Part shown: piece by piece, positions 1-6,556 of the stretch
Numbering within the stretch: the first letter of the stretch is position 1
Layout of the letters: each line of letters starts with the position of its first letter
Source: an uncultured Clostridium sp.
GTDB taxonomy: Bacteria; Bacillota; Clostridia; Clostridiales; Clostridiaceae
NCBI RefSeq assembly: GCF_934754915.1
Contig: NZ_CAKVKB010000109.1
Coordinates: 1 to 11,222, forward strand
DNA: 11,222 bases
Direction of reading: 5' to 3'
The notes under the pieces: model-generated
What the model was told of the DNA's origin: nothing
What the model saw: only the letters and a program-made list of their open reading frames with translations
The model's database searches: none
Translations under genes and position numbers: made by a program

Positions 1-35
1 AGCCAGATCGTAATGCAAAACAGCCACTTTTCCAT
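1..35 (-). CDS. Start of a small gene running off the window (partial)
   Basis: An ATG at 35 is preceded, at suitable spacing, by a Shine-Dalgarno-like AAGGTGGCG. Only 11 codons are visible (MEKWLFCITIW), a hydrophobic start that would fit a small membrane protein, but this is too little to classify. A competing open frame begins with ATG at 57 (MKKRWRNNGK...) and also runs off the edge; it has no visible ribosome binding site. I prefer the start at 35 on the strength of its ribosome binding site alone. Confidence 0.4.
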   Translation of the reverse strand, partial: MEKWLFCITIW

Positions 36-76
36 TATTTCGCCACCTTTTCTTCATAAAATCTTAGTATTGTGAA

Positions 77-223
77 CTAATTATTTTGAAGATAATTTAT
101 TACACAATCAAAAGATACATTAGCATAGTCCTGCATAAACTGAATCATATACTCTGTTGATCTATCTTCTCTATCGCATATTTCTTGTGCTTCTTTTAAT
201 AGTTTTTTAGTTTTTTCCTTCAT
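77..223 (-). CDS. Small hypothetical protein, 48 aa
   Basis: The frame opens with an ATG at 223, 30 bases past the end of the DUF1653-like gene, with AGAAAGGAT about 10 bases upstream as ribosome binding site, and ends with TAG at 77-79. The product (MEKT-like start as MKEKTKKLLK, end VINYLQNN) is a charged helical N-terminus followed by an aromatic and polar segment. It has no signal peptide, membrane segment or metal motif, and I do not recognise the family. Its place at the end of the same co-directional string suggests an accessory early phage gene. Support is the ribosome binding site, the spacing and coding-like composition. Confidence 0.6.
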   Translation of the reverse strand: MKEKTKKLLKEAQEICDREDRSTEYMIQFMQDYANVSFDCVINYLQNN

Positions 224-253
224 AGTTATTTCATCCTTTCTACATATCACGCA

Positions 254-709
254 TTAATATCTAACTAATTCAAATCTATATTTCTGACCACTAGGATTTT
301 CTTTTCCTTCGGGCACTTCCTCTAAAAACATGTCAAGTGGTCTTGCATAAGCTTTATGTCCATCATAAAGAGATTTATATAAAACAAGGATTTCACCTTT
401 CTCTATACTTGTAGAATAAAAACATCCATCTTTTTCAAATACTGTTATATATCTACCCCTTAAAGGTTTAGAACTTCTTTCTGTATGTTGCGCAGAAAAC
501 TTTTTAAGGTAAACATAAGGCTTTTTGAAATAGTCTACATAATCATCAGGATTTATATACTTAATTAATCCCATTACTGCATACATATAATTATTTAATG
601 GTCCATCTTCTTCATGTTTAAAGTGCCTGTAAATAGCTGGATAAACCAACTTTCTTTTCTCTTTCTCCTTATCTAAATAATATTCTAACGCTTCTTTGCA
701 GTTAGTCAT
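254..709 (-). CDS. DUF1653-like phage protein, 151 aa
   Basis: The C-terminal half (residues about 105-132) carries GEILVLYKSLY and then ARPLDMF, which match the typical DUF1653 core (VVYxxLY...WVRPLxMF). The other hallmark, YRHFK, is present at residues 27-31. In ordinary DUF1653 proteins these two parts lie close together in a domain of roughly 65 residues. Here about 70 residues separate them, so this is either an enlarged version with an insertion or only a relative. The start at 709 is supported by TGGAGGC about 8 bases upstream, and the gene follows the primase by 33 bases. DUF1653 has no biochemical role known to me; the fold may bind nucleic acid or a ligand, but that is unproven. It probably belongs to the same early transcript. 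Confidence 0.75.
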   Translation of the reverse strand: MTNCKEALEYYLDKEKEKRKLVYPAIYRHFKHEEDGPLNNYMYAVMGLIKYINPDDYVDYFKKPYVYLKKFSAQHTERSSKPLRGRYITVFEKDGCFYSTSIEKGEILVLYKSLYDGHKAYARPLDMFLEEVPEGKENPSGQKYRFELVRY

Positions 710-742
710 TTTACTTTGCCTCCATTTCGTTTTATCTGCAAT

Positions 743-3313
743 TTACCTTTGTGGTGGGAATATCCCATCAATTACTTTTTGTTCTGATTTACTTATATAA
801 GACTGGTCATATATCTCCGGTTCAACTATTGCATCTAAATGTAGATTTCTGAATTTATCTGGATTGTACTCATCAAATCTTACTGACTGTCCTTCAATTT
901 TAAATACTTTTCCAGATTGTTTTAATAGATATCCTGCCTTTGTTGCCTGCTTTTTAAAATCTCTAAGTTTTAATGGAACTACTTCTGCTGAGCCTATTCT
1001 GTTGCAAAAATCATGAATTTCATTAATCATTTCAGATGTCCTTATAAACAATCCTTCGCCAGTACTTTTTACTACATTTTTAGAATTAAATGCTCTTCCA
1101 TCTTCAATTATGTTGTTATATAAAATAAGCATGTTTTCAACTACTGATCTCGTATCTTCTTCATTCTCTAAAATTTCTTCTTTAATATTTTTGTAAATGT
1201 ATTCTTCATAATTTTCAATTCTTTTAAGATTAAATTTTTCTAATAATATGTTAAGTATTTCAATTCCTGTTGCAACACTAAGGGCAGTATCAAGAGCTCT
1301 TTCTTTTAAATTTTTAAAAAACTCTCTTTTACTATTTCTTATATTCCTATATTCTTCAGGTTTTAAATTAAGAATTACATCAACAATACTTCTCCCAAAT
1401 TTATTAAGAATTACTTGATTATCAGTACGTTCATTTCGTGATAAATAAACTATGCAGCTTCTAGTTATAAGCGCTGTTTCTGAATTTGGATAACTTTCTT
1501 CTCCCGCCATTATAAGTGGTCTAGTTAATTGAAATGACTTTACATTTAAAGACTTATCGCCTTTATTTATTACTTGCCTATCATATAAATCTCTAAGTAA
1601 TCCACTTAATTTTTGCATCTTATATTTATCCATCATACTAGGTTTAAACTCATCATAAAGACTTGGATAATTTCCTGTAGATAAATCTCTTTGCATGGCC
1701 CAATTACTGCTATTTCCTATAGATTTCTTATTTTCTACATGATAATTAAGTATTTGTGCTATGACTTTTTCCAATATAGTTGTTTTTCCTGATTGTGATT
1801 CTCCTACAATAAGTAGATGTGGAAGTTTTTCTCCTATTTCTTGATTTTGATAAATAGCAAGATCATTAATTACTGTTCCAATAATTGAAATTGCTTTGCT
1901 TGTCTCAGTGAATTTAAAGATATGATTTTTAAGTTGCTTCATTTCTTCTCTTGAAATGCTTTCAATGTCTAAAATATTTATGTCATTGTTGTTCGATATT
2001 AATGAATGATTTTTTCCTATACCATTTATTGCTCCTTGGCCTGTTACTAATGTTAATAAACCATCTTTCATAATGAATTTATCTCCAGTATATATTTCCT
2101 CATTTTCTAAGGCCCAGTATTTATTAATCCAACTCTTTAGATCTGTAACATCATCCGGCTTACCCTTAAATGCTAAATCTAATGTTCCTAAAAAATTCTT
2201 AAATGCTTTAACATCGTCAAATTTTGAACTTGGACCAATCCTTTCGATAAAATCACCTGTGTTACTCTTAAGTAAAAGCCTTACTCCTTCTCTATCTTCT
2301 TCAATAAATCTAAGTCTTTTTGCTTCTACTACTTGAAAATCCGTTAAGTATTGTTTTTTATATTCATCAGGATTATTCTTATTAGGCAATGATTTATAAA
2401 TTCCATGTGAATCCTGTTGTAACTCATAAGTATCTTTTAAATCTAAACTTCTGCTAAAGGCTTTAAATAAATCATATTTATTATGTCCAAGTTCTTCTAA
2501 CCAGTCAGTAACATCTTTATTGTCTCCCAGGCGTTTAATTCCTGGGAGATTGATTATTCTAAATTCAGATGCAATTCCAAAAAACTCTTTTTTGATATTT
2601 TCTATATATTTTTTACCTGCTTCTCCAGTATCGCCAATAACATATATTCTCATATCTTTTTGTTTTATAGATGTATAATCTTTTACTCCCTTTATAGACG
2701 TTGCCACATACTCTGTATTTTTTAAGATATTATTTATCATATTGGCATCTTTCTCGCCCTCTACGAAGACTATAACCTTATTATTTTCAATTCCATTAAG
2801 TAAATTAAACAAATTATATGGAACTTCATCAGCACCTCGTTTATTTGATACTTTTCCCTCTTCATCAAAACAATAATAAGGAGTTTCTTTTTTGTTATCA
2901 GGTTTACGAAATTTAGCTTTGTAATAGATTGGATTATTATCTTCATCTACAAAAGTGAATAATCCTAAAAATTCATAACCTTGTTTATTATGTTTAAGCT
3001 GCCAGTCTATATAACTTTTAACTTTATCTTCTGCAAGTTCTACCTCATTCTTTTTAATTTCAAGATTTAAATATTCTCTTGCTGCATTATAATCAAGATT
3101 TTTATAATTAGATATAAAATCTATTGCATCGCCAGTAGCTCCACATCCGAAACATTTATATTTTTGCTTATTTCTATCTGGGAAAAACTTAACTTTCATA
3201 GAAGGCGTTTTTTCTGAATGGAAGGGACATTTTATATACCCTTCTCTGTTAAATTTCTCCCCAGTTTCATTTTCAATTAGTGCTTTTAAATCAATATCGT
3301 GTAGTTCTTTCAA
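743..3313 (-). CDS. Phage primase-helicase: CHC2 zinc finger, TOPRIM and P-loop ATPase
   Basis: This 856-aa protein should prime and unwind DNA at the phage origin. A CHC2 zinc finger has ligands C29, H32, C54 and C57 (CPFH...CFGC). A TOPRIM domain follows, with VEGEKDA at 184-190 and VIGDTGEAG at 225-233. The canonical second motif is DxDxAG; here the second Asp is Gly230. After a linker of unknown fold comes a Walker A motif, GESQSGKT (504-511), a Walker B-like LYDE (552-555), and RPLIMAGEE (598-606) with R618 following, a layout like SF3/AAA+ phage or plasmid helicases. The C-terminal about 100 residues could be a DNA-binding winged helix. The start is TTG at 3313, chosen because AAGGAGGG lies 7 bases upstream and the zinc finger begins soon after. 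It combines functions split between DnaG and DnaB in many phages. Helicase activity is inferred from architecture only. Confidence 0.9.
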   Translation of the reverse strand: MKELHDIDLKALIENETGEKFNREGYIKCPFHSEKTPSMKVKFFPDRNKQKYKCFGCGATGDAIDFISNYKNLDYNAAREYLNLEIKKNEVELAEDKVKSYIDWQLKHNKQGYEFLGLFTFVDEDNNPIYYKAKFRKPDNKKETPYYCFDEEGKVSNKRGADEVPYNLFNLLNGIENNKVIVFVEGEKDANMINNILKNTEYVATSIKGVKDYTSIKQKDMRIYVIGDTGEAGKKYIENIKKEFFGIASEFRIINLPGIKRLGDNKDVTDWLEELGHNKYDLFKAFSRSLDLKDTYELQQDSHGIYKSLPNKNNPDEYKKQYLTDFQVVEAKRLRFIEEDREGVRLLLKSNTGDFIERIGPSSKFDDVKAFKNFLGTLDLAFKGKPDDVTDLKSWINKYWALENEEIYTGDKFIMKDGLLTLVTGQGAINGIGKNHSLISNNNDINILDIESISREEMKQLKNHIFKFTETSKAISIIGTVINDLAIYQNQEIGEKLPHLLIVGESQSGKTTILEKVIAQILNYHVENKKSIGNSSNWAMQRDLSTGNYPSLYDEFKPSMMDKYKMQKLSGLLRDLYDRQVINKGDKSLNVKSFQLTRPLIMAGEESYPNSETALITRSCIVYLSRNERTDNQVILNKFGRSIVDVILNLKPEEYRNIRNSKREFFKNLKERALDTALSVATGIEILNILLEKFNLKRIENYEEYIYKNIKEEILENEEDTRSVVENMLILYNNIIEDGRAFNSKNVVKSTGEGLFIRTSEMINEIHDFCNRIGSAEVVPLKLRDFKKQATKAGYLLKQSGKVFKIEGQSVRFDEYNPDKFRNLHLDAIVEPEIYDQSYISKSEQKVIDGIFPPQR
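2523..2549. repeat. Perfect 9-bp GC-rich inverted repeat inside the primase gene
   Basis: TCTCCCAGG (2523-2531) and CCTGGGAGA (2541-2549) are exact reverse complements around a 9-base AT-rich loop. Six of the nine pairs are G-C, which stands out in a gene of about 30% GC. It encodes residues about 255-264, between the TOPRIM domain and the later P-loop. It lacks a T-run, so it is not a classic terminator. It may be an mRNA hairpin, a replication-origin element or chance. Confidence 0.75.
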
Positions 3314-3320
3314 GCCTTGT

Positions 3321-3328
3321 CCCTCCTT
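3321..3328 (-). promoter_or_regulatory. Ribosome binding site deciding the TTG start of the primase
   Basis: On the minus strand AAGGAGGG lies 7 bases before TTG at 3313. No ATG or GTG sits at useful spacing, and the CHC2 finger starts only 28 codons in, so TTG is the most likely start. Confidence 0.8.
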
Positions 3329-3341
3329 ATAGGCTAATTAA

Positions 3342-3992
3342 TTATTTATGTTTTTTTGATTTTGTCTTTTTATTATCATATTCAATTTTTCTATTAAACT
3401 CATTTCCAACAGATCTTTTCTTGTGTATTGTTTCCTTCATTTTTTCAATATTTTTAAGTTCATCCTCAGTATATTCTGCAAGTTCACATGCATATGGGCA
3501 TGTAGGACTCTCTTTTACATAAGGAATACTTATATCATCCAGCATCTTATATATTGGACACTTTTCATAATTAGCAGTACATCCTACACATCTAACTGCT
3601 GCAATGTCTTGTAAAATCGGTTCAAATTTTTCTCTTTCAATTACTGCATATTTTATGTTATTTCCAATATCTCTAAGTAATTTTTGAACTGTATAATCAT
3701 CAACTAATTTATAATCAAATTTATTAAGCTGCTTATTAAGTCTTTCAATCTCAGTCTTGCTTAAATTTTCTTCAAGCTCATAACAGAATTTTTTTAAATA
3801 TGTGTAAGTCATCTTTATATTTTTCTGCATTGAACTTGTTAACATTCCACGTTCTTTCCAATCTTCCCACACAGGATTGTTAGTATGAACATCTAACCCT
3901 CTAAGTCCATCACAATACTGGATATAAGCCTTACTAATCATATAGAAATTTTTCTCTTCACTTGTTAAATAAGCCCTCTTTAAATCTCCCAT
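3342..3992 (-). CDS. Cysteine-rich phage protein, 216 aa (possibly DUF5651)
   Basis: The protein is mostly helical and charged, with a cysteine cluster in the second half: CVGC at 135-138, C145 (KCPIY), C165 (TCPY) and C169. This could bind zinc or an Fe-S cluster. The layout resembles a phage family I recall as DUF5651, but I cannot confirm that without a search. The tail after about residue 190 is strongly basic (ends KKTKSKKHK), suggesting contact with nucleic acid. It starts at ATG 3992, six bases past the previous gene, with a modest ribosome binding site (AGGTTG), and ends 28 bases before the primase start. No catalytic motif is seen. Position suggests a replication accessory protein or an early regulator. 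Confidence 0.7.
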   Translation of the reverse strand: MGDLKRAYLTSEEKNFYMISKAYIQYCDGLRGLDVHTNNPVWEDWKERGMLTSSMQKNIKMTYTYLKKFCYELEENLSKTEIERLNKQLNKFDYKLVDDYTVQKLLRDIGNNIKYAVIEREKFEPILQDIAAVRCVGCTANYEKCPIYKMLDDISIPYVKESPTCPYACELAEYTEDELKNIEKMKETIHKKRSVGNEFNRKIEYDNKKTKSKKHK

Positions 3993-3997
3993 ACTTA

Positions 3998-4300
3998 TTA
4001 CAACCTACCTTTTATTACTGGAATTCTTCCAGTATTATTTTTCTTCTTTTCCTCGATTTTTCTGAGCATTATCAATTCAACATCATCAAGAATCATCTTA
4101 GCTTTATCTGTTGAATAACCGTTCTTCTTAAAAGCTTCCAATAAACAATCAGTCCACAATTCTTGATAAAATTTAATTTGCTTATTTACTTCACCATTAA
4201 CATATTCTTGATTTACTTCACTTTGAAAAACCTTGAATTGTTCTTCTGTCATTTTGCTTTTAATGTGCTTCTTCATTTTTCTGTTTTCTGCTCTGCCCAT
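3998..4300 (-). CDS. Small basic phage protein, 100 aa, MGRAE-type N-terminus
   Basis: The open frame can be extended to a TTG at 4318, but that codon lies next to the AAGGAG (4310-4315) that correctly precedes ATG at 4300, so 4300 is the better start. The product begins MGRAENRKMKKHIKSKM, a very basic stretch, continues with amphipathic helices and ends with a lysine-rich segment and a short tail. I recall similar 'GRAERR' openings in uncharacterised phage proteins of Firmicutes, without a known function. The first 41 bases overlap the end of the MazG-like gene in another frame, so translation is probably coupled. No metal site, membrane segment or enzyme motif is visible. Confidence 0.75.
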   Translation of the reverse strand: MGRAENRKMKKHIKSKMTEEQFKVFQSEVNQEYVNGEVNKQIKFYQELWTDCLLEAFKKNGYSTDKAKMILDDVELIMLRKIEEKKKNNTGRIPVIKGRL

Positions 4301-4589
4301 CCCAAACAACTCCTTCAAGTCTTTTTAATTTATTCTGCTTAATCTCATCTACTTTCGTACTGTCATATATAATTCTTAGTTGCTTGCACATTATCTCAAC
4401 ATCCGCGATTTCTTCTTCAACATTATGAGTTTTACATCTTATTGATTTTGAAATAGCTTGTATTAATTCACTACATTCTTCCATAGCAATTACCTGTTGA
4501 ATTGCTGCTCCAAAAGTATCTATTGCTCTTTTACAAATCACTGTCTCTTGGTCTTTGGTTATCTTCTCCAATAATCTCTCCCCCTTCAT
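4260..4589 (-). CDS. MazG-like NTP pyrophosphohydrolase, 109 aa
   Basis: This small all-helical protein has the paired acidic motifs of the MazG/all-alpha NTP pyrophosphatase group: EECSE (residues 37-41, ExxE) and EEEIAD (58-63, ExxD), which hold Mg2+ and the nucleotide triphosphate. Members hydrolyse (d)NTPs to NMP and pyrophosphate; in phages they may cleanse odd nucleotides or alter the host nucleotide pool. The length fits a single-domain member. The gene overlaps the ERCC4 gene by 59 bases at its start and the MGRAE gene by 41 bases at its end. ATG 4589 has AGAAGGG upstream; a TTG at 4571 behind GGGGAG is a credible alternative that would shorten the protein by six residues without touching the motifs. 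The exact substrate cannot be told. Confidence 0.85.
   Translation of the reverse strand: MKGERLLEKITKDQETVICKRAIDTFGAAIQQVIAMEECSELIQAISKSIRCKTHNVEEEIADVEIMCKQLRIIYDSTKVDEIKQNKLKRLEGVVWDGQSRKQKNEEAH
4310..4315 (-). promoter_or_regulatory. Ribosome binding site placing a start at 4300
   Basis: AAGGAG on the minus strand lies 9 bases before ATG 4300. It sits inside the longer TTG-started frame, which argues against a start at 4318. Confidence 0.7.
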
Positions 4590-5154
4590 ATATTTGCCCT
4601 TCTTTCAAGAAATTTCTTATTCCATAATATAAATGTCTTGCTATGTGATAAGCACTTTCTGTATTGCTGCAGAATGTAGCTCCCTTAGTATAATTAGTCA
4701 TTAATGAAGTAAACTTCCCCATAAAGGCTTTTGGTTTATATTGACTCCTATAATTTCCAGTTTGAATATTTTTCAATCCTATAGGATCTTCAATTACAAA
4801 ATAAATATCAATTCCTTTTGCTTTTGCTCTTATAAGTTCTCTTTCAAGTCTTATATCATCTCTAGTATCACACTTTTCTGATAGATTACCTGCAAGTTCA
4901 TCAACTGAATTCTTACGTTCAACCCCTATAGGAAAATATAAATCTCTTGGTATTCCCATATCTGGTCTAGCTGTAATTATTCCAGTATAATCACCTTCAT
5001 CAATCTTTTGTTTTTTATATTTAAATTTCAAATCATCGAATCCACACAACACATGTTCATTAACCTGCTCTCTAGTGTCATATAAAATCATGAAGTTTTC
5101 TTTCATTAGTTTTTTAATCTCAGTATCTGAGAATCTATATTTAATACCTGTCAC
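4531..5154 (-). CDS. ERCC4 (XPF/Mus81-type) nuclease, 207 aa
   Basis: The protein carries the exact ERCC4 nuclease signature GDXnERKX3D: G54-D55 (EGDYTG), E79-R80-K81 and D85 (VERKNSVDEL). An N-terminal DTRE (26-29) supplies further acidic residues, and R98 and E104 follow as in the family. Such nucleases cut branched or flapped DNA with a divalent metal. The protein is a nuclease domain alone, with no obvious helix-hairpin-helix or helicase part, so it may dimerise or rely on a partner. Placed downstream of RecT and SSB, it could trim flaps or resolve recombination and replication branches. The start is GTG at 5154, with GAGGTGA five bases upstream. The last 59 bases overlap the MazG-like gene. 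Confidence 0.88.
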   Translation of the reverse strand: MTGIKYRFSDTEIKKLMKENFMILYDTREQVNEHVLCGFDDLKFKYKKQKIDEGDYTGIITARPDMGIPRDLYFPIGVERKNSVDELAGNLSEKCDTRDDIRLERELIRAKAKGIDIYFVIEDPIGLKNIQTGNYRSQYKPKAFMGKFTSLMTNYTKGATFCSNTESAYHIARHLYYGIRNFLKEGQIYEGGEIIGEDNQRPRDSDL

Positions 5155-5158
5155 TTTA

Positions 5159-5335
5159 TCACCTCATGTTTATTAAGTTTTCAGCATATCTGAACTGCTG
5201 TTTAATATATTGATCTGTTTCTTTTCCTCCACTTGATAACCAATCTGATATCCTTGTACCTATGTCTTTTAATGCCACTGTTGGAATCATATCTGATTTA
5301 TTAACTAAGTCCTGAATACTTTTTATTTCAATCAT
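5159..5335 (-). CDS. DUF6877-like small protein, 58 aa
   Basis: An ATG at 5335 with GAGAGG a few bases upstream opens a frame ending in TGA at 5159-5161, four bases before the GTG of the nuclease gene. The middle reads IGTRISDWLSSGGKETD followed by QQFRYAENL. This agrees with a small Firmicute phage family I recall as DUF6877 (pattern RIxDWLxSGGxxxDxYIxxQxRYAxN). No function is known to me. It is probably an alpha-helical soluble protein. Translation of the nuclease is likely coupled, since the nuclease ribosome binding site GAGGTGA overlaps this stop codon. Confidence 0.8.
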   Translation of the reverse strand: MIEIKSIQDLVNKSDMIPTVALKDIGTRISDWLSSGGKETDQYIKQQFRYAENLINMR

Positions 5336-5363
5336 TGTTTACCTCTCAATTGAATTTCATGTA

Positions 5364-5392
5364 AGAATAAGAGAATATAACAACTATGTTAA
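5364..5392 (-). promoter_or_regulatory. Possible sigma-70-type promoter for the DUF6877-ERCC4-primase string
   Basis: On the minus strand TTAACA (5392-5387) and TATTCT (5369-5364) are separated by 17 bases. The first matches the -35 consensus at five of six positions and the second the -10 consensus at four of six. A start near 5357 would give a short leader to the GAGAGG of the 58-aa gene. Such matches are common in AT-rich DNA, so support is weak. It falls in the longest gap of the window and inside a dyad. Confidence 0.3.
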
Positions 5393-5405
5393 TATCTCTT
5401 ATTCT
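5364..5405. repeat. Imperfect inverted repeat, 19-base arms
   Basis: Left arm 5364-5382 and right arm 5387-5405 pair at 16 of 19 positions (11 bp outer stem, a 3-base internal mismatch, 5 bp inner stem) around a 4-base loop. Neither strand has a convincing T-run straight after it, so a terminator is unlikely. It lies in the 139-base gap between ssb and the 58-aa gene, a suitable place for an operator or an mRNA processing or stability hairpin. Confidence 0.7.
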
Positions 5406-5474
5406 CATGTTTTAAATTACTGTTTTATAGAAATCTCTATACTGATCTATATAATCCCATAAATCACCTCGGTT

Positions 5475-5915
5475 CTAAAATGGCATTTCATCCGAATCCA
5501 CCAGAGTCATATCTTCTGAATAATCATAATTACCAGTTCCATCGCTTCCAGAACCTTGATTATTGTTATATCCTTGGCTGCTATTTTGATTATCTGATTT
5601 ATTATCTAAAAATTCTATGCCTCCAAAGTTATCAGCAACTATCTCAGTTGCATATCTCTTAGTACCATCTTGAGCATCCCATGTTCTTGTAGTAAGTTTG
5701 CCCATTACTGCTACTTTTGAACCTTTATGTGTGTAATTAGCAACTGCTTCTGCACTTTTCCCAAATACTACAACATTAAAGAAGTAAGTTTTTTTGTTAT
5801 CTCCAAAACCATCATCTACTGCAATACTGAAGCTTGTAACTGCGGTTCCACTCCCTGGCAAATATCTTAGTTCTGGATCTTTAGTCATACGACCTATTTC
5901 TAAAACTTTATTCAT
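5475..5915 (-). CDS. ssb: Single-stranded DNA-binding protein, 146 aa
   Basis: Residues 1 to about 105 form the OB-fold of bacterial and phage SSB: MNKVLEIGRMTKDPELRY, then FSIAVDD, TYFFNVVVFGKSAEAV and KGSKVAVMGKL. A Gln/Asn/Gly-rich flexible linker (about 107-130) and an acidic tip ending DSDEMPF follow, matching the conserved DDDxPF-type C-terminus that recruits replication and repair proteins. It coats ssDNA made during phage replication and recombination. The start at 5915 is supported by AGGGGGG upstream and a full-length OB-fold. It sits just behind RecT and the HD-domain gene, as expected for an annealing recombination set. The second residue pattern lacks the usual 'MLNRVVLVGRL' and has E at position 6, a small deviation. 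Confidence 0.95.
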   Translation of the reverse strand: MNKVLEIGRMTKDPELRYLPGSGTAVTSFSIAVDDGFGDNKKTYFFNVVVFGKSAEAVANYTHKGSKVAVMGKLTTRTWDAQDGTKRYATEIVADNFGGIEFLDNKSDNQNSSQGYNNNQGSGSDGTGNYDYSEDMTLVDSDEMPF

Positions 5916-5930
5916 TTAAATTCAGCCCCC

Positions 5931-6542
5931 CTATAAGTTCATTTTTTGCTGACCTATTTTTTCATAATCAATCTTCATTTCTAATAAATTACTAGCTTCT
6001 AAGTCAGCCGTATGCAGACACGCTCCGCTTTTATATTTGTTCCATGCAGCACTTATATATTTATAATTGCTATCATTTTCATATCCACCCATATGCCATC
6101 TAATGCCTAACATTTCTTCTCCAGTAAGCTTTATAAATGCTTGAATAAGTATTACTGATTTTTCTCCATGACCTGCTGGTAATTGATCATCTACGTCATA
6201 CCACGGAACTTGAACCCATTTTCCATCAATTTTTTTATTTCTAGTTGTTGGTTTATAAAAGTTAGCTTTGCACAAATCATGAAGTAGTGCCATAATTCTC
6301 ACTGAATCTTCACTTAAACCTAAGCCATATCTCTCATTTTTCTCTTTAAATAAGTTGTACACATTTAAGCTATGTTGCACCAATGCACCTTCATAATTTC
6401 CATGAAAGATTGTTGATGCTGGAGCTATGAAGAAATCTGTTTTTTCTAAATATGCTATTAATTTATCCATGCCATCTCTGTTAACACCTTTAAGAAGTTG
6501 TAAAAATTGTTCCTTATTTGATTGAATTTTATTATTATCCAT
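5931..6542 (-). CDS. HD-domain metal-dependent phosphohydrolase, 203 aa
   Basis: The metal-binding HD set is present in order: H57 (VQHSLNVY), H88-D89 (LLHDLCK), H125 (GHGEKS), H150 (RWHMGG) and D180 (TADLEAS). The extra histidines at 125 and 150 point to a dinuclear HD centre, seen in some nucleotidases, cyclic-nucleotide phosphodiesterases and Cas3-type HD nucleases. I cannot choose between nucleotide and nucleic acid as substrate. Proteins of this type are common in early regions of Firmicute phages. The start at 6542 has AGAAGGAG 8 bases upstream; the gene lies 14 bases after RecT and 15 before SSB. Placed between two ssDNA proteins, it could act on DNA ends or on the dNTP pool. Confidence 0.85.
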   Translation of the reverse strand: MDNNKIQSNKEQFLQLLKGVNRDGMDKLIAYLEKTDFFIAPASTIFHGNYEGALVQHSLNVYNLFKEKNERYGLGLSEDSVRIMALLHDLCKANFYKPTTRNKKIDGKWVQVPWYDVDDQLPAGHGEKSVILIQAFIKLTGEEMLGIRWHMGGYENDSNYKYISAAWNKYKSGACLHTADLEASNLLEMKIDYEKIGQQKMNL

Positions 6543-6556
6543 GATGTTAACTCCTT

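Noticed and set aside
2073..2336. Plus-strand open frame of 87 codons inside the primase gene
   Set aside because: It is a shadow of the strongly supported primase-helicase frame; the translation is rich in Ser, Leu and Phe, as expected from antisense AT-rich code, and has no family features.
3280..3614. Two plus-strand open frames antisense to the Cys-rich protein gene
   Set aside because: They are low-complexity hydrophobic translations of the reverse strand of a real gene with no co-directional neighbours.
4301..4318. TTG start at 4318 for the 106-aa version of the MGRAE protein
   Set aside because: The TTG lies next to the ribosome binding site that serves ATG 4300; no better site precedes the TTG.
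5364..5405. Rho-independent terminator after ssb
   Set aside because: The stem is AT-rich and no run of T follows directly on the minus strand; the plus-strand side has only TTTT a few bases away.
5346..5408. 20-codon minus-strand frame across the dyad (MRIRDINIVV...)
   Set aside because: It has no ribosome binding site, is short, and its sequence is dictated by the inverted repeat.
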